DNA from: Zobellia russellii
Lineage (GTDB): Bacteria; Bacteroidota; Bacteroidia; Flavobacteriales; Flavobacteriaceae
DNA: 64,000 bases
Direction: 5' to 3'
Assembly: GCF_018728565.1 (NCBI RefSeq)
Contig: NZ_JACSOI010000002.1
Span: 248,001 to 312,000 of the forward strand
Part shown: piece by piece, positions 17,452 through 25,589 of the stretch
Layout: each line of letters begins with the position of its first letter
How positions within the stretch are numbered: the stretch's first letter is position 1
Program-made: the position numbers and the translations under genes
The notes under the pieces: generated by a model
What the model was told of the DNA's origin: nothing
Seen by the model: the letters and a program-made list of their open reading frames with translations, nothing else
Database searches by the model: none

Positions 17452-18272
17452 AAAATAGCTGAAATTGCCACTAACAGTCCCCACCATAAAATAGATATTC
17501 CTTCTACCCAAAAAGAGGAAAAATATTTATGTTGATTTCGTTTTGTAATGAACATCAAACTTCCTAACATTATAAATAGGACACCACCAGCTATTGCCTC
17601 CTCAAGGCTTGCGTTATTTTTCAAAAGAATTAAAAAGAAATAAGGTAGCGTACCAAATGCCCCAAAAATCTTGGTGTTGGCCACCCCATAACGTTGTGGC
17701 AATGTTTTTAATTCCGGACTGTCATACGCTAAATCACGGATTTCAAAGGGAATCAACAAAATAAGAACGAACAAAAAGCGCTGTACAATCTCGATCCACA
17801 CATCTCTTTCAAAAGTCCCCCCTTCCGATAGCACAGGAAGAACAACCGTTGCTCCCGCCCAAACCAATGCCACAATAAAAATTTTAAGTCCGCCCCAACT
17901 CCTTAAGTTCCTGGTATGCGGCAATAGAGGCAAGGCATATAGTCCCGTAAGTGCCACTAGCCCTCCTACTCCAATCCAAACTTCCAATTTAAGAAACCAA
18001 CCATGATATAAGGCAATGGCCAACGCTATAAAACTGGCAAATTGGATGTTCTTATGATACCTACTGGCCACCAAAATATATTTTTTGGCCTCTACCCCAT
18101 ATTTCACAAAATTGTAGCAAGCAACGGAACCAAAAAAAAGAAACCACGCCAGATGCTGGTCCACTCCATAACCTAATGTAATATCCGTGACATGTACCAA
18201 CGCAAAAACACCAAGCGCCACATGAATACTAGCGTCTAGGTAAAAGTCGAATATACGGTTTAAGACCTTCAT
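17448..18272 (-). CDS. UbiA-like polytopic membrane protein lacking the first Asp motif
   Basis: A 274-aa protein with about eight or nine hydrophobic segments. Residues 178-196 read IRDLAYDSPELKTLPQRYG, which matches the second Asp-rich motif of UbiA prenyltransferases (D180xxxD184...KTLPxRxG). The central WGGLKIFIVALVWAGATVVLP also fits that superfamily. The first motif (NDxxDxxxD) should lie near 54-61 but reads NFVKYGVE, so the usual magnesium-diphosphate site is incomplete. Either it uses other residues or it is not a prenyltransferase. No quinone or carotenoid genes are next to it. It is convergent with the anti-sigma candidate. Confidence 0.7.
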   Translation of the reverse strand: MKVLNRIFDFYLDASIHVALGVFALVHVTDITLGYGVDQHLAWFLFFGSVACYNFVKYGVEAKKYILVASRYHKNIQFASFIALAIALYHGWFLKLEVWIGVGGLVALTGLYALPLLPHTRNLRSWGGLKIFIVALVWAGATVVLPVLSEGGTFERDVWIEIVQRFLFVLILLIPFEIRDLAYDSPELKTLPQRYGVANTKIFGAFGTLPYFFLILLKNNASLEEAIAGGVLFIMLGSLMFITKRNQHKYFSSFWVEGISILWWGLLVAISAIF

Positions 18273-18397
18273 ATTACAAAACTAACCAAACTGTTCATAA
18301 CCCTCCTTTTTAGTTAAAAACTTTCACCTTGATAAACAATTATGTGATTTTTTTAAGGGATTAAATGCCTAATTTTACGCCACTTTTATTTTAAGCT

Positions 18398-21250
18398 ATG
18401 AAAACAGATGTATTTGCTTTACGCCATATAGGCATTAAGGAAGAAAATCAAGAGCACATGCTCAAAACTGTAGGTACAGAAACCTTAGATCAGCTCATAT
18501 ACGAGACCATTCCTGATGATATTCGATTAAAAAAACCGTTAGAACTTAGTGCCGCCATGAGCGAGCATAAATTTCTGGCCCATATTCAAGAATTATCGGA
18601 GCAAAATGAAGTTTTTCGCACATACATTGGCTTAGGATATCACGAAAGTTTAACCCCTTCGGTAATCAAGAGAAATATTCTTGAAAACCCAGGTTGGTAC
18701 ACGGCCTACACTCCTTATCAGGCTGAAATTGCCCAAGGTAGATTGGAAGCCCTGTTAAATTTCCAAACGGTGGTAACGGACCTTACCGGAATGGAACTGG
18801 CAAATGCATCCCTATTGGACGAAAGTACTGCAGCCGCAGAGGCAATGACCATGTTATTCGATGTTCGTAGCCGTGACCAAAAGAAAAACGGGGTGTTAAA
18901 ATTTTTCGTTTCAGAAGAAATACTACCACAAACCTTATCGCTTTTAAAAACCCGCTCTACCCCTTTGGGTATTGAACTAGTTATTGGCAATCACGAGGAA
19001 TTTACTTTTGACCAGGATTTTTACGGTGCTCTATTACAATACCCAGGCAAATACGGACAGATAAATGACTATTCCGATTTTGTAACCAAAGCCAAGGAAA
19101 ATGATATGAAAGTGGCTGTTGCCGCAGATATCCTTAGTTTAACACTTCTTACCCCTCCTGGTGAATTTGGGGTAGACGTTGTTGTAGGAACCACGCAAAG
19201 ATTTGGTATTCCGTTGGGCTACGGTGGGCCACATGCCGCATTCTTTGCCACAAAAGAGGCTTATAAAAGAAATATTCCCGGACGGATTATTGGAGTTACC
19301 AAAGATACTGACGGTAAAACGGCCCTTAGAATGGCCCTACAGACCAGAGAACAACATATTAAAAGAGACAAGGCTACTTCAAATATATGTACCGCCCAAG
19401 TTTTATTGGCTGTTATGGCAGGAATGTATGCTGTATACCATGGTCCGGAAGGCTTAAAATATATTGCGAACAAGGTACACCGCACGGCAGTAAGCTTAAC
19501 GGATGCCCTAGAAAAATTAGGATTATACCAAACCAATTCGTCCTATTTTGACACAATTACCATTAAGGCCGATGCCAAGAAGGTGAGAAAAGTAGCTGAA
19601 GAAAATGCAGTTAACTTCCTTTATATTGATGATGAAACTATTTCCATAGCAGTAAATGAGGCTACATCATTACAAGACCTTAACCAAATTATTTCAATTT
19701 TCGCCAAAGCCCTTGGAAAAAATGGGCAGGAAACGAATACTCTTTTAGACAAATCCGCTATCAGTTCAACCGTACAGCGCCAGTCAGCTTTTTTACAGAA
19801 CGAAGTTTTCAATAGGTACCATTCCGAAACAGAACTCATGCGCTATATCAAAAAACTAGAGCGCAAAGACCTTTCGTTAAACCATTCCATGATTTCTCTT
19901 GGTTCCTGCACCATGAAGTTAAACGCAGCTTCAGAAATGTTGCCGTTAAGCATGGCCCGTTGGGCAAATGTTCATCCGTTCGTACCAATTGAACAAGCTA
20001 AAGGTTATCAGTTTATATTAAAGGAACTGGCAAAAGATTTATCCACTATAACCGGTTTTGCCGCTACATCGCTTCAACCCAATTCCGGGGCTCAAGGCGA
20101 ATACGCAGGCCTTATGGTCATTAGAGCATACCATGAGTCCAGAAACGAAGGACATAGGGATGTTTGTATCATACCTGCCTCGGCACACGGCACTAATCCT
20201 GCTTCCGCGGTAATGGCAGGCATGAAAGTAGTGGTTACAAAAACAGATGAAAAAGGAAACATAGACGTATCCGACCTAGAGGACAAAGTTTCTAAACATT
20301 CGGAAAACCTTGCAGCCTTAATGGTTACCTACCCTTCTACGCACGGTGTTTTTGAGTCTTCTATTAAGCACATTACCCAACTAATACATGATAATGGCGG
20401 GCAAGTATATATGGATGGCGCCAATATGAACGCTCAAGTCGGCCTTACTAATCCCGCAATTATTGGTGCGGATGTTTGCCATCTAAACCTTCACAAAACC
20501 TTTGCCATACCTCATGGAGGCGGAGGTCCGGGTGTTGGCCCAATTTGTGTTGCGGAACAATTGGTTCCTTTTCTTCCCGGTAACCCCGTGATAGAAACTG
20601 GTGGAGATAATGCCATAACTGCAATATCCGCGGCGCCTTGGGGTAGTTCTTTGGTGTGCTTAATTTCCTATGGTTATATTAAAATGCTTGGTGAACAAGG
20701 ATTAAGGCATTCTACCGAAATTGCCATCTTGAACGCCAATTACATCAAACACAAATTAAGTGGAGCATACGATGTTCTCTATACCGGGGAAAAAGGTCGT
20801 GCAGCCCATGAAATGATTATAGATTGTAGACCGTTTAAAAAGAATGGCATTGAGGTCACTGACATTGCAAAAAGACTAATGGACTATGGTTTTCACGCAC
20901 CAACCGTCTCATTCCCTGTTGCGGGAACCATAATGATCGAGCCCACAGAAAGCGAAAGCTTGGCCGAACTAGACCGTTTTTGTGAAGCCATGCTGTCTAT
21001 TAGAAATGAAATTAGAGAGGCATCTGCAGATGACCACAACAACGTTCTTAAAAATGCGCCGCATACACTTGAAATGTTGACCGGAGACGAATGGAACTTT
21101 CCGTACAGCAGACAAAAAGCGGCATTTCCACTTTCCTATATTCAAGAAAACAAATTTTGGCCTTCGGTTAGGCGTGTAGACGATGCCTATGGAGACCGTA
21201 ATTTAATATGCACCTGCGCACCGATAGAAGCATACTCAGAAGCGGAATAA
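18398..21250 (+). CDS. gcvP: Glycine dehydrogenase (aminomethyl-transferring), P protein
   Basis: A 950-aa full-length fused P protein of the glycine cleavage system. It decarboxylates glycine with PLP and passes the aminomethyl group to lipoylated GcvH. The N-terminal half opens with [17 protein letters not shown]. The C-terminal half has the PLP lysine K700 in [18 protein letters not shown] and the glycine-rich loop after it. The length is normal for the homodimeric form; the other gcv genes are not in this window. It has its own terminator at 21274-21306. An imperfect -7 box TAATTTTA lies about 30 bp before the start. Confidence 0.98.
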   Translation: MKTDVFALRHIGIKEENQEHMLKTVGTETLDQLIYETIPDDIRLKKPLELSAAMSEHKFLAHIQELSEQNEVFRTYIGLGYHESLTPSVIKRNILENPGWYTAYTPYQAEIAQGRLEALLNFQTVVTDLTGMELANASLLDESTAAAEAMTMLFDVRSRDQKKNGVLKFFVSEEILPQTLSLLKTRSTPLGIELVIGNHEEFTFDQDFYGALLQYPGKYGQINDYSDFVTKAKENDMKVAVAADILSLTLLTPPGEFGVDVVVGTTQRFGIPLGYGGPHAAFFATKEAYKRNIPGRIIGVTKDTDGKTALRMALQTREQHIKRDKATSNICTAQVLLAVMAGMYAVYHGPEGLKYIANKVHRTAVSLTDALEKLGLYQTNSSYFDTITIKADAKKVRKVAEENAVNFLYIDDETISIAVNEATSLQDLNQIISIFAKALGKNGQETNTLLDKSAISSTVQRQSAFLQNEVFNRYHSETELMRYIKKLERKDLSLNHSMISLGSCTMKLNAASEMLPLSMARWANVHPFVPIEQAKGYQFILKELAKDLSTITGFAATSLQPNSGAQGEYAGLMVIRAYHESRNEGHRDVCIIPASAHGTNPASAVMAGMKVVVTKTDEKGNIDVSDLEDKVSKHSENLAALMVTYPSTHGVFESSIKHITQLIHDNGGQVYMDGANMNAQVGLTNPAIIGADVCHLNLHKTFAIPHGGGGPGVGPICVAEQLVPFLPGNPVIETGGDNAITAISAAPWGSSLVCLISYGYIKMLGEQGLRHSTEIAILNANYIKHKLSGAYDVLYTGEKGRAAHEMIIDCRPFKKNGIEVTDIAKRLMDYGFHAPTVSFPVAGTIMIEPTESESLAELDRFCEAMLSIRNEIREASADDHNNVLKNAPHTLEMLTGDEWNFPYSRQKAAFPLSYIQENKFWPSVRRVDDAYGDRNLICTCAPIEAYSEAE

Positions 21251-21273
21251 AATGGTATAAACCCAACAAATAC

Positions 21274-21306
21274 AAGCCTTTTCAAATGATTGAAAAGGCT
21301 TTTCCT
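21274..21306 (+). terminator. Terminator of gcvP
   Basis: AAGCCTTTTCAA (21274-21285) pairs perfectly with TTGAAAAGGCTT (21290-21301) around an ATGA loop. It is followed by a T-rich tail. Confidence 0.9.
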
Positions 21307-21347
21307 TTTCTACGTACATTCTTAAAAACGTCTTGAACATCGTAATA

Positions 21348-21369
21348 ATTATTATGCATGCATAATAAT
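21348..21369. promoter_or_regulatory. Perfect 22-bp palindrome, candidate operator
   Basis: The half-site ATTATTATGCA (21348-21358) is followed directly by its exact reverse complement (21359-21369). It lies 46 bp before the KAS III start and after the gcvP terminator. There is no T tract or loop, so it suits a dimeric repressor better than a terminator. Confidence 0.6.
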
Positions 21370-21415
21370 GAAGCCGTTCTTCCGTACCTTGTTAGGTGAT
21401 AAAATAATTTGCATT

Positions 21416-22471
21416 ATGGCGATTGAGATTACAGGAACAGGAAGTTATATACCCTCATTGGTAGTACCTAACGATAACTTTGAAGGTCATAATTTTTTAA
21501 ACTCGGACGGCTCCCCTTTTACGCATGACAATGCCATTATTATTCAAAAATTTAAAGGCATAACCGGAATAAAGGAAAGACGCTATGCCGAAAATAATCT
21601 AAATGCCTCAGATATTGGTTTTCTTGCTGCTGAAAAGGCAATTACCAATTCAGGCATAGACAAAGAAACATTAGACTATATCATCTTTGCCCATAATTTT
21701 GGAGACGTCTCACCCAACAACGCACAAAGTGATATGTTGCCCAGTTTAGCAACACGTGTAAAACAACATTTACGTATTAAAAACCCTTCTTGTGTTGCAT
21801 ATGATCTTATTTTTGGTTGTCCAGGATGGATACAGGGTGTTATTCAGGCCAATGCCTTCATTAAAAGTGGTATTGCCAAAAAATGTTTGGTTATTGGTGC
21901 TGAAACCCTATCTCGTATAATAGACCCACATGACAGAGACTCTATGATTTATTCCGATGGAGCGGGAGCTACTATTATACAAAAAACAGAGGAATCCGGA
22001 GGAATACTGGCACATGCCAGTGCATCATACACCCAAGAAGAAGCTTATTTTTTATTCTTTGGAGAGTCGTACAACAAACTAAAGGACGATACCAAGTACA
22101 TAAAAATGTTTGGCCGTAAAATTTACGAATTTGCCGTAACCCATGTACCCCAAGCCATGAAAGACTGTTTGGACGAAAGTGGTGTTGCCATAGACGACCT
22201 TAATAAAATATTCATACATCAGGCCAATGAAAAAATGGACGAAGCCATTATAAAGCGGTTCTACGGACTTTACAACCGCGAGGTGCCCGAAAATATTATG
22301 CCTATGAGTATAGGAAAACTAGGTAACAGTTCCGTAGCAACAGTACCTACCCTGTACGATTTGGTACGCAACGGAAAAATAGAAAATCAAGAGGTTCAAA
22401 AGGGAGATGTTGTTATCTTTGCCAGTGTTGGCGCAGGCATGAATATCAATGCCGTAGTCTACCGGATATGA
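21416..22471 (+). CDS. Beta-ketoacyl-ACP synthase III family protein
   Basis: A 351-aa thiolase-fold condensing enzyme of the FabH type. The catalytic triad is visible: C135 in FGCPGWIQG, H268 in FIHQAN and N304 in LGNSSVAT. KAS III condenses an acyl-CoA starter with malonyl-ACP. An insertion near residues 22-45 (DNFEGHNFLNSDGSPFTHD) departs from housekeeping FabH and is typical of secondary KAS III paralogues in this phylum. The start at 21416 (MAIEITGTGSYIP) gives the normal N-terminus; an ATG at 21368 would start inside the palindrome. Downstream lie a methyltransferase and a glycosyltransferase with 45- and 53-bp gaps, suggesting a lipid or glycolipid pathway. The housekeeping fabH is expected elsewhere. 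Confidence 0.88.
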   Translation: MAIEITGTGSYIPSLVVPNDNFEGHNFLNSDGSPFTHDNAIIIQKFKGITGIKERRYAENNLNASDIGFLAAEKAITNSGIDKETLDYIIFAHNFGDVSPNNAQSDMLPSLATRVKQHLRIKNPSCVAYDLIFGCPGWIQGVIQANAFIKSGIAKKCLVIGAETLSRIIDPHDRDSMIYSDGAGATIIQKTEESGGILAHASASYTQEEAYFLFFGESYNKLKDDTKYIKMFGRKIYEFAVTHVPQAMKDCLDESGVAIDDLNKIFIHQANEKMDEAIIKRFYGLYNREVPENIMPMSIGKLGNSSVATVPTLYDLVRNGKIENQEVQKGDVVIFASVGAGMNINAVVYRI

Positions 22472-22516
22472 TTGAACCGGTAGAAACGCAAACCATGAAA
22501 CTTGCAACCTGTTCAA

Positions 22517-23041
22517 ATGTACGAGAAGACCTATCCAAGTAAACGTTTTCAGCATACCTTAGATTTCCTAAAGAAACATGTAACTCCAGACGAAACTGTT
22601 TTGGATCTTGGCGTGGCCAATCCGTTTTCAAAAATCATGAAAGAGGAAGGCTACTCTGTTGAAAACACCAAAGGTGAAGACTTGGATATTGATTACTCCT
22701 CCTTAGTTAGTTCAAATGCAGACGTGGTTACGGCCTTTGAAATTTTTGAGCATTTATTGGCTCCTTTTAATCCCCTCAGAGAAATCAAGGCGAACAAATT
22801 GGTGGCCAGTATTCCCCTAAAACTATGGTTTTCTCCTGCTTACCGCAGTAAAACGGACCCTTGGGACAGACATTATCATGAATTTGAAGATTGGCAATTT
22901 GACTGGCTTTTAGAAAAAGCCGGCTGGGAAATAAAGGATAGGGCAAAATGGACCAACCCTGTTAAAAAAATAGGTCTACGCCCCTTACTACGCAGTTTTA
23001 CACCTCGCTATTATATTGTTTACGCGGAAAAAAACAGATAA
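22517..23041 (+). CDS. Class I SAM-dependent methyltransferase
   Basis: A 174-aa methyltransferase-like protein starting MYEKTYPSKRF. Motif I is VLDLGVANPFSKIM, where the usual DxGxGxG is reduced to DLGVANP. An acidic post-motif (GEDLDIDY) follows, as does EIFEHL in the place of the D/N-PP region, as in UbiE/Methyltransf_11 relatives. The substrate is unknown. It sits between the KAS III and glycosyltransferase genes. The ATG at 22517 is preferred over a TTG at 22502. Confidence 0.75.
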   Translation: MYEKTYPSKRFQHTLDFLKKHVTPDETVLDLGVANPFSKIMKEEGYSVENTKGEDLDIDYSSLVSSNADVVTAFEIFEHLLAPFNPLREIKANKLVASIPLKLWFSPAYRSKTDPWDRHYHEFEDWQFDWLLEKAGWEIKDRAKWTNPVKKIGLRPLLRSFTPRYYIVYAEKNR

Positions 23042-23094
23042 ATTAGGCTTCTAAACTCAATTCAAATTCATAGCTTCTGACCCATTAATGTTTT

Positions 23095-23952
23095 ATGGCC
23101 ATGCACTACTATGTAATTGTTCCCGCACATAATGAAGAAGGCTTCTTAGCGGACACCTTGAATTCCATTCTAAGACAGTCTCTGCAGCCCAAAAGAGTCG
23201 TTGTAGTGAACGATAATTCTACAGACAATACAGAGACCATTATTGACCAGTTCTTAAGCCTGAGTCCAATTTTTACAAAATTAAACACCGTATCCTCTAC
23301 GGAACATATGCCAGGTAGCAAAGTTGTAAATGCGTTCAATAAAGGTTTAGAAATACTTGATAACGATTATGACTTTATCGTAAAACTAGATGCCGATATC
23401 ATCCTACCCGATAACTATTTTGAAAAAGTAGTCTATATCTTTAGAGGACAACCTAAAGTGGGCATTGCGGGAGGTTTCATTTATGAACAGGCTGAAAATG
23501 GGCAGTGGAAGCTAAACCACCCCATGGATAAAAACCACGTAAGGGGGGCATTTAAAGCCTATACTAAAAAATGCTTCAAAGCCATTGGGGGTTTAAGGAA
23601 CGCTATGGGATGGGATACCATTGATGAATTGCTTGCCCAATATCATGGACATGAAATCTACACGGACGACGGCTTAAAGGTAAAACATCTAAGACCTACC
23701 GGGAATGCCTATAACCCCAAGGCCAAACTTCTACAAGGAAAAGCCATGTATACCATGAGATATGGTTTGGTCATTACCATAATCGCCTCATTAAAAATGG
23801 CTGTAAAACAAAGAAAACCTAAAGCCTTTGCAGATAACATGTATGGATTTTTTGAAGCTCAAAAAGAAAAGAAACAGTTTCTTGTCTCTAAAACCGAGGG
23901 TGAATTCATTAGAAGATTACGCTGGCGAAATATTAAAAGAAAACTCTTCTAA
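23095..23952 (+). CDS. Glycosyltransferase family 2 protein
   Basis: A 285-aa GT-A fold enzyme. The N-terminal signature YVIVPAHNEEGFLADTLNSI is at ~5-24, VNDNSTDNT near 38-46 and the metal-binding D-A-D near 98-100 (KLDADIILPDNYF). The acceptor region includes ...GWDTIDELLAQYHGHEIY. No strong membrane helices are seen, so it is cytoplasmic or peripheral. It closes the KAS III/methyltransferase cluster before a bidirectional terminator. Donor and acceptor are unknown. Confidence 0.88.
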   Translation: MAMHYYVIVPAHNEEGFLADTLNSILRQSLQPKRVVVVNDNSTDNTETIIDQFLSLSPIFTKLNTVSSTEHMPGSKVVNAFNKGLEILDNDYDFIVKLDADIILPDNYFEKVVYIFRGQPKVGIAGGFIYEQAENGQWKLNHPMDKNHVRGAFKAYTKKCFKAIGGLRNAMGWDTIDELLAQYHGHEIYTDDGLKVKHLRPTGNAYNPKAKLLQGKAMYTMRYGLVITIIASLKMAVKQRKPKAFADNMYGFFEAQKEKKQFLVSKTEGEFIRRLRWRNIKRKLF

Positions 23953-23975
23953 CACAAAAAGAATAAGTATTAAAC

Positions 23976-24008
23976 AAAAAATGCCCACTGTAACAGCGGG
24001 CATTTTTT
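23976..24008. terminator. Bidirectional terminator
   Basis: AAAAAATGCCC pairs with GGGCATTTTTT, with an inner CTG/CAG pair and TAA loop. A-rich and T-rich flanks serve both the glycosyltransferase (+) and the convergent ompH gene (-). Confidence 0.85.
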
Positions 24009-24027
24009 GTTTGAGTATTTTGATATA

Positions 24028-24537
24028 TTATATACCCAACTCTTTCTTTACGTCTGCCAAAAGGTCTTTACCCTTAGCTACGATCAAACCTCCACCGGCT
24101 TGTGCATCAATTACGTAATCAAAACCTTGAGCGGCAGCTACTTTTTCAATTGCAGCCTTAGCTTTATCAGAGATAGGAGCAAAAAGCTCTCCTTGCTTCT
24201 TTTGAAGTTCTCTCTGTGCAGCTTGTTGCGCTTCACCAATATTCTTTTGAACTCCTTGAAGCTCTATTGCTCTTTTTTCGTTCTCTTCTTTTGATTTAGA
24301 AGGCGCCTCATTTTGGTACAAAGTAGCTTTGTTCTGAAACTCGGTCATTGAACTTTCTATATCTGCATTATAAGTCTCAGACAATTTTTTAAGCTCTGCT
24401 TCTGCACTTTTCATCTCCGGCATTGCACTTAATAATTGTGTAACATCAATATGTGCTACTTTGCTCTGTGCGTTAACAAAACTTGTAGTGGCTACAAACA
24501 ATACTAAGGCTACTGCTATTTTCTTTAAGTGTTTCAT
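24028..24537 (-). CDS. OmpH/Skp family periplasmic chaperone
   Basis: A 169-aa exported protein with signal peptide (ALVLFVATTSFVNAQ). An OmpH/Skp body follows: short beta strand KVAHIDVTQLLSAMPE, a long charged coiled-coil arm (~35-120), then a return to beta near FDYVIDAQAGGGLIVAKG. Skp trimers carry unfolded outer-membrane proteins to BamA, which is encoded two genes upstream. It is the last gene of the CBS-nadK-porG-uppS-bamA-ompH series. Confidence 0.93.
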   Translation of the reverse strand: MKHLKKIAVALVLFVATTSFVNAQSKVAHIDVTQLLSAMPEMKSAEAELKKLSETYNADIESSMTEFQNKATLYQNEAPSKSKEENEKRAIELQGVQKNIGEAQQAAQRELQKKQGELFAPISDKAKAAIEKVAAAQGFDYVIDAQAGGGLIVAKGKDLLADVKKELGI

Positions 24538-24679
24538 GATAATTCTAGTTAAAATAATTGAGTGTTAATTTCTGGTTAATGTATATTTCTCGTTTCACAT
24601 TTGCTAAGCAAATCGCCGCAATGTATTAAAATTATGTCTATTTAGCAGATGATTGCGAGACTTTGTTCAGTAAACCGTC

Positions 24680-25498
24680 TTACTCTTCAGTTTCTTCGTC
24701 ATCTTGCCCGCCTCCTTGGCGTTCTTCTAACTTTTCTTTTCTCTTTGCTTCGCGTTCTTCCAACAACTTTTTTCTGCGTGCTTCATACGCTTTTTTACGC
24801 TCTTCTCTTAGCTTTAACTGCTCTGCACGTTTCTCTTCTGCTGTTTTCTCTCTTTCTTGTTGCGCCTTTTCGGCATTTTCTTTTCGCTCTTTAAGCGCAT
24901 CGCTCATCTCCTCTTCAGCCTCTTCGTCATCAAACTTACTTCTACTATCCTTTTTGGGCTTACTTATCTTACGTGTTCTAGAAATACCTCTTAGCACCAA
25001 ATCACTAATGTCATGCCTATTTTCTGAGTACAACATAACCACATCGGCAGATTTATCAAAAATAAAATCGTACTTCTTATTGGCACCTATTTTCTGTACT
25101 TCATTAAAAACCTGATCTTGTATAGGCTGGATTAAGCGTCTTTTTTGCAAAACCAAGTCGCCCTGAGGGCCAAAACGGTCTTGCTGATACTCTACCATCT
25201 CTTTTTCAAGAATCTGGATATCTTCTTCACGTTCTGCAATTAACTCATCTGTTAAGAGCACCCTTTCCGCCATTAGGTCTTTTTTTACCGCCTCTAGCTG
25301 ACTTTGCTTTTGCTCTATATCTATCTTCCATTTCTGGACCTTATCCGCTAATTGCTTATTGGCATCTCTGTACTCCTCTACGTTCTCCAAGATATATTCC
25401 ATATCTACGTAAGCAATACGTACACCACGCTGAGCAAAAGTATAGGCAGAACACAAGGTAAGTACCAATACAAAAAGAACGTTTGATTTTGTTTTCAT
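24680..25498 (-). CDS. OmpH/Skp family protein with long charged tail
   Basis: A 272-aa second OmpH/Skp paralogue with signal peptide (VLVLTLCSAYTFAQ). The OmpH domain (VRIAYVDMEYILENVEEYRDAN to YDFIFDKSADVVMLYS) covers ~25-170. After it comes about 90 residues of almost pure Lys/Arg/Glu helix (KERKENAEKAQQEREK and similar), ending in an acidic DDEETEE. Such a tail is absent from classical Skp and makes a long, solvent-exposed arm likely. It lies between bamA and the shorter ompH, the same pair order as in Porphyromonas. Confidence 0.92.
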   Translation of the reverse strand: MKTKSNVLFVLVLTLCSAYTFAQRGVRIAYVDMEYILENVEEYRDANKQLADKVQKWKIDIEQKQSQLEAVKKDLMAERVLLTDELIAEREEDIQILEKEMVEYQQDRFGPQGDLVLQKRRLIQPIQDQVFNEVQKIGANKKYDFIFDKSADVVMLYSENRHDISDLVLRGISRTRKISKPKKDSRSKFDDEEAEEEMSDALKERKENAEKAQQEREKTAEEKRAEQLKLREERKKAYEARRKKLLEEREAKRKEKLEERQGGGQDDEETEE

Positions 25499-25589
25499 TT
25501 CTTTATCGTTTTATCCAATAGAAAATATCGTGCCAAAATTACTAAAACTTTTAAAATGAGTGATTTAGCATAGTGACCGATTCTTTAAA

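Noticed and set aside
24663-25115. Plus-strand ORF rich in Ser/Phe opposite the long OmpH
   Set aside because: It is the reverse of Lys/Glu-rich codons of the OmpH tail and has no independent support.
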